NCBI RefSeq assembly: GCF_012952065.1
Contig: NZ_JABCJJ010000002.1
Location: 124,001 to 188,000 of the forward strand
Length of the DNA: 64,000 bases
Source: Cellulomonas fimi
GTDB taxonomy: Bacteria > Actinomycetota > Actinomycetes > Actinomycetales > Cellulomonadaceae
Direction: 5' to 3'
The position numbers and the translations under genes were made by a program. The notes under the pieces are model-generated. The model saw only the letters and a program-made list of their open reading frames with translations. It ran no database searches and was not told the origin of the DNA. Positions 36,627 to 45,127 of this stretch are shown here, piece after piece (position 1 is the stretch's first letter; the number at the start of each line of letters is the position of its first letter).

Positions 36627-36986
36627 CTAGTCGGCTGCCTGGGCCCAGTCTGCTGCCCAGGACGAGATCGCGTCGATGACCGGCCCCAGAGCCTGTCCCT
36701 TAGCCGTCAGCACGTACCGCGGGGCGCCTGAGGTGCCCGGGCAGATGCGGGAGAGGAGTCCTTCGCGTTCGAGCTCTCGCAGCCGCTCGGCCAGCAGGCG
36801 GTCGGACAGCCCGGGGATCACGGCCCGGATCTCACCGAAGCGCTCGGCGCGGGCCATCAGCGCGTGAAGGATGACACCGTTCCACCGTCGACCGAGCAGC
36901 TCGACGGTCTGGTGGAACGACGGGCAGTAGCGTCCGCAGTCATCGCCCACTAGGCCGATCGTCCCGTCCGTCACCTCGACCCCCAC
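36627..36986 (-). CDS. HxlR-family transcriptional regulator
   Basis: This 119-residue winged-helix protein has the family pattern VELLGRRWNGVILHAL, IPGLSDRLLAERLRELEREGLL and PRYVLTAKGQALGPVI. Two Cys near the N terminus (DDCGRYCPSF, four residues apart) fall where redox- or quinone-sensing HxlR proteins carry reactive Cys. It starts with GTG at 36986 and is divergent from the DoxX gene, with a promoter and a perfect inverted repeat between them. The IS481 target duplication covers its stop codon without changing the protein. Confidence 0.85.
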   Translation of the reverse strand: MGVEVTDGTIGLVGDDCGRYCPSFHQTVELLGRRWNGVILHALMARAERFGEIRAVIPGLSDRLLAERLRELEREGLLSRICPGTSGAPRYVLTAKGQALGPVIDAISSWAADWAQAAD

Positions 36987-37002
36987 GTCCGCTCAAGCGT
37001 GA

Positions 37003-37053
37003 TTGACCTTCTCCCAGGGTACTGCTATACCTCAATCACTTACGCTTTGTAAG
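37003..37053 (+). promoter_or_regulatory. doxX-direction promoter with HxlR operator
   Basis: TTGACC (37003-37008), a 17-bp spacer and TATACC (37026-37031) form a near-consensus promoter. The inverted repeat CTTAC-GCTTT-GTAAG (37039-37053) follows at once and is a good candidate for HxlR binding. Confidence 0.75.
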
Positions 37054-37074
37054 CGACGATCTTCGGAGGACGAT

Positions 37075-37494
37075 GTGGACGTTCTGGTGCTCGTCGGCAG
37101 GGTGGTCTTCGCCTTGCTCTTCCTCGGCTCAGGCTACGGACACCTCGCACAGCGGCAGATGATGGCCGGTTACGCCGCCGGCAAGGGGGTGCCTGCCGCC
37201 AACGTGATGGTCCCGCTGACGGGGCTGCAGCTCCTGGTCGGCGCACTGATGGTGGCCCTGGGGATCTGGCCCGACGTCGGTGCCTTGCTACTGGTGGCTT
37301 TCCTGGTTCCCACAGCCTTCGTCATGCACGGCTTCTGGGCCGAGACCGACCCCGGAGCCAAGGCCATGGAACAGACCCAGTTCCTCAAGGACCTGGCCCT
37401 GGCCGGTGCGGCACTGGTGATGTTCGCCGTCTTCGCCTACCTCGGTGACGAGCTCGGCCTCGTCCTGGTCGACCCGCTGTTCACCCTCTCGTGA
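37075..37494 (+). CDS. DoxX-family membrane protein
   Basis: This 139-residue protein has four hydrophobic helices (VLVGRVVFALLFLGSGYGHL; PLTGLQLLVGALMVALG; LLLVAFLVPTAFVMHGF; LALAGAALVMFAVFAYL), as in DoxX/DoxD-like proteins. GTG 37075 follows a CGGAGGA ribosome site. Members are linked to quinone or thiosulfate redox chemistry and detoxification. It overlaps the DUF5519 gene (GTGA), so the pair is coupled, and HxlR probably controls both. Confidence 0.82.
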   Translation: MDVLVLVGRVVFALLFLGSGYGHLAQRQMMAGYAAGKGVPAANVMVPLTGLQLLVGALMVALGIWPDVGALLLVAFLVPTAFVMHGFWAETDPGAKAMEQTQFLKDLALAGAALVMFAVFAYLGDELGLVLVDPLFTLS

Positions 37495-38006
37495 GGGACG
37501 GCGTCCCCGTGGCCATGCCTCAGCGCCTTGGCCCGCGACCCTCGACGACCCCGACCAACCCACACACCCAGCTTGACCAGCAGCCCAGCGACGACCGACC
37601 GCGGCAGCACCTCATCGGGCAGCTCGCCCACCTGCCAGGTGTGGTCTGGGCGGGCTCGCTGATCTCCGTCCCGGGTGCACGAGCCCTCACGCTGCCTGAA
37701 GGCCCAGTCCAAGGGCCACCCGACGCGTTCATGATCGGCACCGAGTTCGCCCACCTCCACCCAGCCCCCGACCACTCCCTGCACCTGGTGCTGCCGCCGG
37801 CGGCCGCCGAGGCTGCGATCGATGCCGGCTGGGCCGAGCAGCACCCCATCGCCCGCCTCGGGATCATCTCGCCGGGAGCGGTCATGGTCTACGCCCCGCG
37901 TGACGCGCACGAGGCGGACATCGCCGCCGACCTCGTCCGGGCGTCCTACGCCTACGCAACCGGTTCGGAACTTCCGCGCAGCACCGAGAACCTGATAGGG
38001 CACTGA
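37491..38006 (+). CDS. DUF5519-like (luciferase-domain) protein
   Basis: The 171-residue protein has about 40 disordered N-terminal residues, then a domain resembling DUF5519: the pattern EFAHLHPAPDHSLHLVLP, a GWAEQHP segment and VMVYAPRDAHEADIAADLVRASYAYA. Two conserved His (AHLH, SLHL) are visible. The biochemical role is unknown. It is translationally coupled to DoxX. Family assignment is from recalled pattern only. Confidence 0.6.
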   Translation: MRDGVPVAMPQRLGPRPSTTPTNPHTQLDQQPSDDRPRQHLIGQLAHLPGVVWAGSLISVPGARALTLPEGPVQGPPDAFMIGTEFAHLHPAPDHSLHLVLPPAAAEAAIDAGWAEQHPIARLGIISPGAVMVYAPRDAHEADIAADLVRASYAYATGSELPRSTENLIGH

Positions 38007-38066
38007 CGCCGCGGTCCGGCTCGCGGGTCGCGCTGGTACGGACAACTACTCAAGGAGGAGTACCTC

Positions 38067-38921
38067 ATGGCAGGACGACTCGAGGGCAAGGTTGCCCTCA
38101 TCACCGGCACGGCGGACGGCCAGGGACGGGCCGCCGCACTCGCCTTCGCCGCTGAAGGCGCCAAGATCGTCGGGTGCGACCTCAAGGCGGACCTAGCCGA
38201 ACAGACCGTCGAGCTCGTCCGGGCGCAGGGCGGTGAGATGGTCTCGATGCAGCCGCTGAACCTGGGCGACGAAGCAGGGGTGCAGCGCTGGATCGACTTC
38301 GCCGTCGACCAGTACGGAGACTTCGACATCCTGTACAACAACGCCTCGGGCGTCCGCGGCGGCACCATCGAGTCCCTGACCCGCGCGGACTGGGACTTCG
38401 ACATGACCAACGAGGTCACCATCTTGTTCCTGGCGATCCAGAAAGCTCTCCCGGTCTTCAAGCGCAAGGGCCGCGGCACCATCCTCAACACAGGCTCGGT
38501 CGCCGCGATGGTCGGCGCGGCCATGCCCGGGAACGTCGCGGGCAACCTCGTGCACAACGTGGCCAAAGCCGCCGTCCTGCGCCTGACCGTCAATCTCGCC
38601 GTCGAGCTGTCACCGTGGAACATCCGCGTCAACACCGTCTCCCCCGGATTCATCGACACCCCAGCGACCCGATCACTCCTGGAGGCCGGCGGGCGCGCAC
38701 CGGTCGAGCGCGCACTGCTCAACCCCCGCATCGGGCGACCCGAGGACATCGCCATGGCAGCGGTGTACCTCTGCTCAGACGAGGCCGACTACGTCACCGG
38801 CGCGAACCTGGTCGTTGACGGCGGCTGGGTCGCAGGCGGCGGCGTCGGCCGCCCCGACCCCGAGATCGAGCAGATCTTCGGAGAGGTGATGAAGAAGTTG
38901 ACCAATGCCCCTACCGCTTGA
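38067..38921 (+). CDS. SDR-family oxidoreductase with His replacing the catalytic Tyr
   Basis: This 284-residue short-chain dehydrogenase has the cofactor motif TGTADGQGRA (residues 14-23) and NNAS near residue 91. It has the active-site Ser in NTGSVAAM and the Lys in HNVAKAA, where the canonical YxxxK reads HxxxK. The C-terminal half ends VTGANLVVDGGW as usual. Loss of the Tyr suggests altered chemistry or a binding-only role; a different residue may substitute. ATG 38067 has an AAGGAGGAG ribosome site. Confidence 0.85.
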   Translation: MAGRLEGKVALITGTADGQGRAAALAFAAEGAKIVGCDLKADLAEQTVELVRAQGGEMVSMQPLNLGDEAGVQRWIDFAVDQYGDFDILYNNASGVRGGTIESLTRADWDFDMTNEVTILFLAIQKALPVFKRKGRGTILNTGSVAAMVGAAMPGNVAGNLVHNVAKAAVLRLTVNLAVELSPWNIRVNTVSPGFIDTPATRSLLEAGGRAPVERALLNPRIGRPEDIAMAAVYLCSDEADYVTGANLVVDGGWVAGGGVGRPDPEIEQIFGEVMKKLTNAPTA

Positions 38922-39124
38922 CAGGGAGGATGTAGGCGAGCCCTCGGCGACGCTCCCTGGCCTCCGCGCGACTGACGGTCACCGACGCCGCCGACCCTTT
39001 GGTGCCGCCGATCTGGCTTGTTCGCGCAGAGGTCTTCGCGGTCGTGCTGTTGGCCGCCACCACCCGATCCCTCCGGCGAACACGGACCGCGGCGCTGGTC
39101 GCGGCATGGCGAAAGGTCAACGAC

Positions 39125-39697
39125 ATGATGCCTGACATGGGAACGATGCTCGCGCACTGGGCCGAGAGGGCCGGGCCCCACTCAGACGGCGCCCTCCTGC
39201 CACCGCACCACGAACGGTGCCTTGGTTGCGGCCTCGACAACCCCCACGGCCATCACCTACAGGTCCACCGCCGTGGGGACGGGGTGGTGGCTGACCACGT
39301 CTTTGACGAGCGCCACGTCGGAGCTCCCGGAGTCGTGCACGGCGGCGCCGTTGCCACCGTTCTCGATGACCTGTTCGGGTTCCTCCCCTACCTGGTGGGG
39401 ACGCCGGCCGTCACCCGCCAGCTCACGGTGGACTACCTGTCCCCGGTGCTCGTCGGAGTCAGCTACCGGATCGAGGCGACGGTGACGAGCCGGGAGGACC
39501 GGAAGGTCTTCGTCGCCGCCACCGTGAGCGACTTCGACGAACGCACAGTGGCCACGTCGAGCGCGGTGTTCATCACGGTCGACGTCGAACACTTCGCCCG
39601 GCACGGAGGCGTCTCCGGCGGTAGCCCGACGCCACCCGTCGCGGATGACCACCGTGACACCGGTCGGGAGGGCGAGATGGGTCAGCAACGCGGCTAG
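39125..39697 (+). CDS. PaaI/hotdog-fold thioesterase-like protein
   Basis: This 190-residue protein has a CLGCGLDNPHGHHLQ segment near residue 33, then the hotdog core with VVHGGAVATVLDDLFGF and LTVDYLSPVLVGVSYRIEA, typical of PaaI-type acyl-CoA thioesterases. ATG 39125 follows GAAAGG. The stop TAG coincides with the left CTAG flank of the IS5-type element, so the original C terminus may have been longer. About 200 bp before it show no gene. Confidence 0.75.
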   Translation: MMPDMGTMLAHWAERAGPHSDGALLPPHHERCLGCGLDNPHGHHLQVHRRGDGVVADHVFDERHVGAPGVVHGGAVATVLDDLFGFLPYLVGTPAVTRQLTVDYLSPVLVGVSYRIEATVTSREDRKVFVAATVSDFDERTVATSSAVFITVDVEHFARHGGVSGGSPTPPVADDHRDTGREGEMGQQRG

Positions 39698-40797
39698 AGC
39701 GTGTCTCCAAAGGATTGGGGGGTGGGTCGCGCAGGCCGGTCTGGTGACTCGTGAAGCCCTTCTCGACGATGGCCAGTGGAAGCTGATCGAGCCGCTGCTA
39801 CCGGCTCAACGCTCGGGTCGTGGACGCCCGATGAGTGATCACCGGCAGGTCGTGGAGGGGATCATCTACCGGTATCGCTGCGGCATCGCCTGGCGGGATC
39901 TTCCGGCCTCGTTCGGGCCGTGGCAGACCGTGTGGAAGCGGCACCGCCGGTTCAGCGGCGACGGGACCTGGGACGCCATCTTGGCCACGCTGCTGGCCCA
40001 GGCCGACGCCGCGCACCAGATCGACTGGACGGTCAGTGTGGACTCCACGATCAACCGCGCGCACCGGCACGCGACGAACCTGCCCCGGGAGCCCAAGACC
40101 GACCCGAAGATCGCATCGGAGGTGACCGGCGACGCCTCGACCCCGCTCGGCCCCGCAGGGGTCGATGCGTCGGCTCGTGCGGTCGTCGGGCTCCTCGCGG
40201 GCCCCACAGGGGGCTGGGTCGAATCACAAGGATTCTGCGATTCGGGCAGGTCAGGACGCTCCTGAGGTCGCGCTCGGGCTCTATGACGAGCCGGTCGATC
40301 ATGGCATCGGCCGTTCGCGTGGCGGGTTGTCCTCCAAGATCCACCACCTCGTCGACGGTCGCGGCCGACCGCTGGTCGTCCTGGTCGGCCCCGGGCAGGC
40401 CAACGACTCCCCGATGTTCCCGGTGCTGCTGAACCACCTGCGCGTCGACCGCGTCGGGCCCGGGCGGCCCCGGACCACACCGGACGCCGTCCTGGGCGAC
40501 AAGGCCTACTCCGCACGAGCGCACCGCACGCTGCTGCGTTCACGCGGGGTCAAGACCGTGATCCCCGAACCCTGCGACCAGATCCGCAACCGCCAACGCC
40601 GCGGCTCACGCGGCGGACGACCACCAGCCTTCGACTCCGAGCTCTACAAGGCCCGCAACGTCGTCGAGCGGTCCTTCAACACCGTCAAGCAGTGGCGAGC
40701 CCTGGCCACCCGCTACGACAAGCTCGCGATCGTCTACCGCGGCGCGGCCGTCCTGCGCGCGATCACCATCTGGCTGAAGCACCTTTAGAGACACGCT
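39698..40797 (+). mobile_element. IS5-type insertion sequence (1,100 bp, CTAG flanks)
   Basis: The ends are AGCGTGTCTCCAAAGG at the left and the complement of AGCGTGTCTCTAAAGG at the right, each flanked by CTAG (39694-39697 and 40798-40801), the target often used by IS5-family elements. The left flank supplies the stop codon of the thioesterase gene. Confidence 0.85.
39744..40788 (+). pseudogene. IS5-family transposase in two overlapping frames
   Basis: The first frame (39744-40265) holds the N-terminal region and the first catalytic Asp (VSVDSTINRAH). The second (to 40788) holds GIGRSRGGLSSKIHHLVDG, the second Asp in LGDKAYS, and the Glu in NVVERSFNTVKQWR. The frames overlap by about 100 nt around 40165-40265. 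Some IS5 relatives use programmed frameshifting between two frames, so it may be functional. No clear slippery sequence was seen, and the shift sense is +1, so decay is equally possible. Confidence 0.75.
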
Positions 40798-40903
40798 CTA
40801 GTGCGTGTCTTGGCGGCGATCCTGTGCGCGTGCGTTCCAGTCCGACCCTGAACCCGCCACGCGCCGGAGGTCCGCGGAACCGCGCGCTTAACGCCCCGGG
40901 GGG

Positions 40904-42055
40904 TCACCTCGAGGCGCGAGAGCGGGTGGCGTGAAAGGCGGCGAGTGCGCGCTGATCGGCGTCGTCGAGGGTGTGCAGGTACTTCTGGGTGGTCTGGATC
41001 TGCGCGTGGCCCATGCGTGCCATGACGGATCGCAGGTCGGCGCCGCCGGCGAGGAGCCATGAGGCGTGGGCGTGGCGCAGGTCGTGCATGCGGACGGGGA
41101 AGTCGATGCCGGAGCGCTGGACGGCTGGCCGCCAGTAGCGGGTGTTGAACGTGGCTCGTGAGAGGGGCTGGCCGCCCGCGGTCTCACGGGAGGGGAAGAG
41201 GAGGTCGTCGTCGCTGAGGTCGAGATCGTGGATGCGTGATGTGAGGGTGTCGATCAACTCCTGGGAGACGGCGAGGGTCCGGTGTTCGTCGTCCTTGGGG
41301 TAGGGCTTGACGAGCATGCGTTGTCCGGTGGGGGAGTCCTTCGCGGAGACCTCGACGATGGTGTCCTGCACCGTGATGGTGCAGCTGTTGGTGTCGATGT
41401 GCCGGGGTCGGAGGGCGACCAGCTCGCCCCAGCGCAGCCCGGTCTCGATCGCTGTCATGACCATCACGGTGAACCGGGGTGGGATCTGTGCCAGCAGCCG
41501 GGTGTACTCGTCGGGCGTCAGGGTGCGGGTCCTGGTAGCCACGACCTTGGGCAGGTCGGTAGCCGCGCAGGGGTTGAACGGGATGATCCGGTCGGCGACT
41601 GCGCGGGCGAAGATCGAGTGAAGCATGACGTGGTACTTGACGATGGAGCGTGCGGACAGGCCCTTGCGTTCCTTGCCGGCGACGGTCTTCGGCGTGCCGG
41701 CTTGGTTGACCCACGCCTGCACCATCGCGGGCATGATCCGCGCCATCGGGTAGTCCCCGAAGAACGGGATGAAGTGGATGCGCAGGTTCGAGGCGTAGGC
41801 GGCGTAGGTGGTCACCTCCAGGTGTCGTGAGGGCAGCCAGACGTTCTCGGCGTACTCCCTGAAGGTGAGGCGCCCAGCGCGTGGGTCGATCCACGTCCCC
41901 TCGGCCAGGGCGAGTTCCGCGCGGACGGCGGCCTGCATCGCGGCCTTTTCGGTGCTGAACGTGCCGGCGGTGCGCTTGGCCCCTGACCCGTCCCTGTAGC
42001 GGCCTTGGTACCGCTTCCTGCCGTCGTCGGCCCGCCGGACGGTCACCCAGGCCAT
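40904..42055 (-). CDS. int: Tyrosine recombinase (integrase) of the element
   Basis: This 383-residue integrase has an N-terminal arm-binding part (GRYRDGSGAKRTAGTFSTEKAA), a SAM-like core-binding domain and a catalytic domain with Arg in TGLRWGELVAL, HxxR in HDLRHAHASWLL, His in MGHAQIQTT and the nucleophile in KYLH. ATG 42055 (MAWVTVRR) is preferred. The frame is open to 42109, but that upstream part overlaps the arm-type repeats. It reads away from attR, just inside the right end, and would integrate the element at the tRNA-fMet gene. Confidence 0.92.
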   Translation of the reverse strand: MAWVTVRRADDGRKRYQGRYRDGSGAKRTAGTFSTEKAAMQAAVRAELALAEGTWIDPRAGRLTFREYAENVWLPSRHLEVTTYAAYASNLRIHFIPFFGDYPMARIMPAMVQAWVNQAGTPKTVAGKERKGLSARSIVKYHVMLHSIFARAVADRIIPFNPCAATDLPKVVATRTRTLTPDEYTRLLAQIPPRFTVMVMTAIETGLRWGELVALRPRHIDTNSCTITVQDTIVEVSAKDSPTGQRMLVKPYPKDDEHRTLAVSQELIDTLTSRIHDLDLSDDDLLFPSRETAGGQPLSRATFNTRYWRPAVQRSGIDFPVRMHDLRHAHASWLLAGGADLRSVMARMGHAQIQTTQKYLHTLDDADQRALAAFHATRSRASR

Positions 42056-42073
42056 CGCGACCACCGTGTCCCA

Positions 42074-42095
42074 GATGTGGGCGCAATGTGGGCAG
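42074..42095 (+). other. Putative integrase arm-type repeats, right end
   Basis: GATGTGGGC, 3 nt, then ATGTGGGC: the same paired repeat as 8955-8976, here directly upstream of the integrase start and 119 nt before the attR core. Integrase binding here could also repress its own promoter. Confidence 0.5.
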
Positions 42096-42213
42096 ACGTA
42101 GCCGACCACCGGCGGACCGGCGCGAACGCAGGCGTACGCATGAGGGGCGCTGACGTGCGCAGATACATGCAGCGAGCCTACTCAGGCGGGGTGCGGGCAC
42201 AACAGGGGCTGCA

Positions 42214-42283
42214 CTCATAACCCAGAGGTCGCAGGTTCAAATCCTGCCCCCGCTACAAGTGAAGTACCAGGTCAGAGGCCCTT
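42214..42283 (+). other. attR core with 3' fragment of tRNA-fMet
   Basis: An exact 70-nt copy of 8853-8922. Only the anticodon-loop-to-3'-end part of the tRNA is present (42214-42255), so this is not a second tRNA gene. It marks the right boundary of the element. Confidence 0.92.
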
Positions 42284-42310
42284 TCGCTCAGTAGAGCGGG
42301 AGGGCCTCGG
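42273..42310 (+). terminator. Hairpin at attR (ancestral tRNA-fMet terminator)
   Basis: A stem (42273-42289 with 42294-42310, with a few mismatches next to the loop and one at the base) closes on AGTA and is followed by ACTTTCTT, a T-rich tail. This is probably the original chromosomal terminator of tRNA-fMet, left behind at the far end by integration. Confidence 0.65.
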
Positions 42311-42444
42311 ACTTTCTTGTGAGCGGTTCGTCAACGAAAGCCGCTCGCGGACATGACCGCTCCGCCTGGACCGGCGCGCCGTGTCAGGTGAGTGGTCCGG
42401 CGTCGGCCCCCTCCCGCCACCTGGTCCGGTGCGGTTCGCTCAGA

Positions 42445-43614
42445 TCAGGCGGGACGGCCCCGCCGGACCACGAGCGCGACGCCGGCCAGGGCGGCCGCCA
42501 TCACCCACAGCACGCCGCCGACCCCGGCGGAGGAGGCGGCGAGCCCGGCGACGGTCGGCACCATGGTCTGCCCCAGCCGGTTGCCGGTCAGCCGCACCGA
42601 CAGCCAGGTGGCGCGGGCACCGGGCGGCGACGCCTCCGTCACCCAGGCCATCGTCAGCGGCTGTCCGATCCCGAGCGTCAGCCCGCCCAGCGCCATCACG
42701 GCGAACAGCACGGCGAGCGGCATCGGTACCGGGATGGCGGCGACGGCCAGCGAGGAGATCGCCAGCGAGGCGCCGAGCGTCGGGATGCGGCGGAAGCGAG
42801 CCACAAGACCGCCGACGAACATGCGCGAGACCATCGACGCCGCCGCCCGCACCGAGAGCAGCAGGCCGACTGTTCCCGCGCTGATCCCCGCCTGCGCACC
42901 TAGCGCGGGCACGTAGACGACGAGGAGGTCGATGGCCGCGATCAGCACGAGGGAGGCCGTGATCGCAGTGAGGAGCTCGCTGCGCACGGGTCCGGTCACG
43001 CTCATCGCCTGCCGTAGGCTTCCCGGCACGGCGTCGCGGACGGGCTCGTACCGCGAGGTGCGTAGCGCTGCGGTGCTGACCACGAGCACGACGGCGAGCA
43101 CCACCGCCCCGTCGAAGATGGCCGAGGTGTCCGGGATGGCGCCGTCGCCGCCGAGCAGCGTGATCAAGCCCGGGCCGACGATCTGGCCGAACGATACCGA
43201 CAGGGTGTAGCGCCCGAACGCCGAGTCCAGGCTGCGGGCGCTGCGCGCCACGGTCACGGTGGTCTGCTCGCCGACGATGGTCAGCAGGTGCCCGACGCCG
43301 AGCACCACGCTCCAGAGCAGCAGCGCCATGAAGGAGTCGGCCAGCCACGCTAGCCCGGCCGTCGCCACCAGCATCAGGCCCGCGCCGGTCCAGAGGACGA
43401 GCCGCTCGCCGCGCAGGTCCGTCATCCGCCCCACCGGGATCGCGATGAGCAGGGGGACGACGGCGAAGGCCCCGGAGAGCAGGCCGAGCTGGCTCGCCGG
43501 GACCTCGAGCTCGAGGGCACGGTACGCCGTCGTCGGGCGAAGGACGTAGGTGAGCGCCTGAACCACGACGGCGTGGCACATCAGGGCGACCGGCCATCCT
43601 CGTGCTACGCCCAT
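42445..43614 (-). CDS. MFS transporter
   Basis: This 389-residue protein has twelve predicted helices. It carries the family A-like motif in GRMTDLRGERLVLWTGAG near residue 62 and a central charged loop (RTSRYEPVRDAVPGSLRQ). It is the last gene of a minus-strand unit, 4 nt after the tctA stop, so it is probably co-transcribed with the tricarboxylate transporter. Substrate unknown; export of a related organic acid or drug is possible. Confidence 0.82.
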   Translation of the reverse strand: MGVARGWPVALMCHAVVVQALTYVLRPTTAYRALELEVPASQLGLLSGAFAVVPLLIAIPVGRMTDLRGERLVLWTGAGLMLVATAGLAWLADSFMALLLWSVVLGVGHLLTIVGEQTTVTVARSARSLDSAFGRYTLSVSFGQIVGPGLITLLGGDGAIPDTSAIFDGAVVLAVVLVVSTAALRTSRYEPVRDAVPGSLRQAMSVTGPVRSELLTAITASLVLIAAIDLLVVYVPALGAQAGISAGTVGLLLSVRAAASMVSRMFVGGLVARFRRIPTLGASLAISSLAVAAIPVPMPLAVLFAVMALGGLTLGIGQPLTMAWVTEASPPGARATWLSVRLTGNRLGQTMVPTVAGLAASSAGVGGVLWVMAAALAGVALVVRRGRPA

Positions 43615-43618
43615 CGGG

Positions 43619-45127
43619 TCACACGGCGGCGTCGACGCGAGCCCGCGCGGCGGTCCGCCGGGCCAGCACCCGCGGCAGCACGACCGCGACCACGAGGAGC
43701 ACGTAGACGACGATGGAGAACGGCGAGCTCACCAGGATGCCGAGGTCGCCCGCGGAGATGTCGAGCGCCCGGCGCAGCTGGAGCTCCGCGAGCGGGCCGA
43801 GGATGGCGCCCATGATGAGCGGCGCGACCGGGACGCCGAACCGGCGCATCACGTACCCGAGCAGCCCGATCGCGGCCATGACCCACACGTCGAAAGCCGC
43901 ACCGTTGAGCGTGTAGGCGCCGAGGAGGGCGAACAGCGCGATCCCGGCGTAGAGGTACGGCTTGGGGATCTGGAGGATCTTCACCCATACGCGCACCAGC
44001 GGGAGGTTCAGCAGGAGCAGCATGACGTTGCCGATGAACAGGCTCGCGATGAGGCCCCACACCAGCGGGGCCTGGGTGGTCAGCAGCTGCGGGCCCGGCT
44101 GGATGCCGTACTGCTGGAAGGCCACGAGGATGACCGCGGCGGTCGCCGACGTCGGGATGCCGAGCGTCAGCAGGGGCACCAGGACGCCGGCGGCGTTGGC
44201 GTTGTTCGCCGCCTCCGGTCCCGCGACGCCCTCGATCGCCCCGTTGCCGAACTCCTCCGGGTGCTTGGAGAGCTTCTTCTCCAGCGAGTAGGACAGGAAG
44301 GTCGGGATCTCCGACCCACCGGACGGGATCGTCCCCATCGGGAAGCCGATGGCGGTGCCACGCAGCCACGGCTTCCAGGAGCGGCGCCAGTCCTCGCCCG
44401 ACATCATCCGTCCGCTGAGCTTCGTGATCGAGAACGCCGCCCCCGTCTGGTGGGCGGCCACGTAGATCACCTCGCCGATCGCGAAGAGGCCGACGATGAC
44501 CAGGACGACGTCGATGCCGTCCAGGAGCCGCACCAGCCCGAAGTCCAGGCGGGCCTGCCCGCTCTGGAAGTCGATGCCGATCAGGCCGATGACGAGGCCG
44601 AGGCAGAGGCTGACGAGGCCGCGCAGCACGGACCGGCCCAGCAGCGCGCTGACCGTCAGGAACGCCATGACCATGAGCGCGAAGTAGTCGTGCGGGCCCA
44701 GCTTGAGGGCGACGCGCACGATCGCGGGCGCGGCGACCGCCAGGGCCGCCGTCGCCAGGGCGCCGGCGACGAACGAGCCGATGGCCGCCGTCGCCAGGGC
44801 GGCGGCACCCCGGCCGGCGCGCGCCATCTTGTTCCCGTCGATCGCCGTGACGATCGACCCGGCCTCGCCCGGGGTCTTCAGCAGGATCGACGTCGTCGAG
44901 CCGCCGTACATCGCGCCGTAGTAGATGCCGGCGAACATGATGAACGTGCTCGACGGCTCGAGGCCGTAGGTCAAGGGCAGCAGCAGGGCGATCGTGAGCG
45001 CAGGACCGATGCCCGGCAGCACGCCGACCAGCGTGCCGATCGCGGTGCCGGCCAGCGCGTAGAGCAGGTTCGTCAAGGTCAGCGCGACGGCGAAGCCCTG
45101 CGCGAGGGAGCTGAGCGAGTCGGTCAC
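43619..45127 (-). CDS. tctA: Tripartite tricarboxylate transporter large permease (TctA)
   Basis: This 502-residue protein with about twelve helices has the family hallmarks [24 protein letters not shown] (near residues 36-59, broken here by turns), [23 protein letters not shown] and [20 protein letters not shown]. It forms the transport channel for citrate or a similar carboxylate. The GTG start overlaps the tctB stop by 4 nt. With TctB and TctC it makes a complete system. Confidence 0.92.
   Translation of the reverse strand: MTDSLSSLAQGFAVALTLTNLLYALAGTAIGTLVGVLPGIGPALTIALLLPLTYGLEPSSTFIMFAGIYYGAMYGGSTTSILLKTPGEAGSIVTAIDGNKMARAGRGAAALATAAIGSFVAGALATAALAVAAPAIVRVALKLGPHDYFALMVMAFLTVSALLGRSVLRGLVSLCLGLVIGLIGIDFQSGQARLDFGLVRLLDGIDVVLVIVGLFAIGEVIYVAAHQTGAAFSITKLSGRMMSGEDWRRSWKPWLRGTAIGFPMGTIPSGGSEIPTFLSYSLEKKLSKHPEEFGNGAIEGVAGPEAANNANAAGVLVPLLTLGIPTSATAAVILVAFQQYGIQPGPQLLTTQAPLVWGLIASLFIGNVMLLLLNLPLVRVWVKILQIPKPYLYAGIALFALLGAYTLNGAAFDVWVMAAIGLLGYVMRRFGVPVAPLIMGAILGPLAELQLRRALDISAGDLGILVSSPFSIVVYVLLVVAVVLPRVLARRTAARARVDAAV

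Larger units (their letters stand above)
8853..42283 (+). mobile_element. Integrative mobilizable element in tRNA-fMet (about 33.4 kb)
   Basis: The element is bounded by an exact 70-bp direct repeat, with the intact tRNA at the left and only a 3' tRNA fragment at the right. A tyrosine integrase lies beside the right end, and both ends carry matching arm-type repeats. A MOBF relaxase and accessory genes occupy the left third. The cargo is a sulfatase/sugar-uptake module, an efflux and detoxification block and two IS elements. No type IV secretion, FtsK/TraB or replication genes were recognised, so transfer would rely on a helper. No excisionase was recognised either, though one could be among the small unknown genes. 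Confidence 0.88.

Noticed and set aside
35537-40797. Composite transposon carrying HxlR-DoxX-SDR-thioesterase
   Set aside because: The two flanking IS elements belong to different families (IS481 and IS5) with unrelated ends, so they cannot move the segment as a classical composite.
42056-42109. N-terminal extension of the integrase with a CPHC motif
   Set aside because: The extension is encoded by the arm-type repeats next to the att site and is absent from the usual integrase start; MAWVTVRR at 42055 is more typical.
42214-42255. Second tRNA-Met gene
   Set aside because: Only the 3' portion from the anticodon loop is present; the D-arm and 5' acceptor strand are missing, so it is the attR fragment.
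8853-42283. Prophage
   Set aside because: No capsid, terminase, portal or lysis genes were recognised; relaxase and accessory genes point to a mobilizable element.
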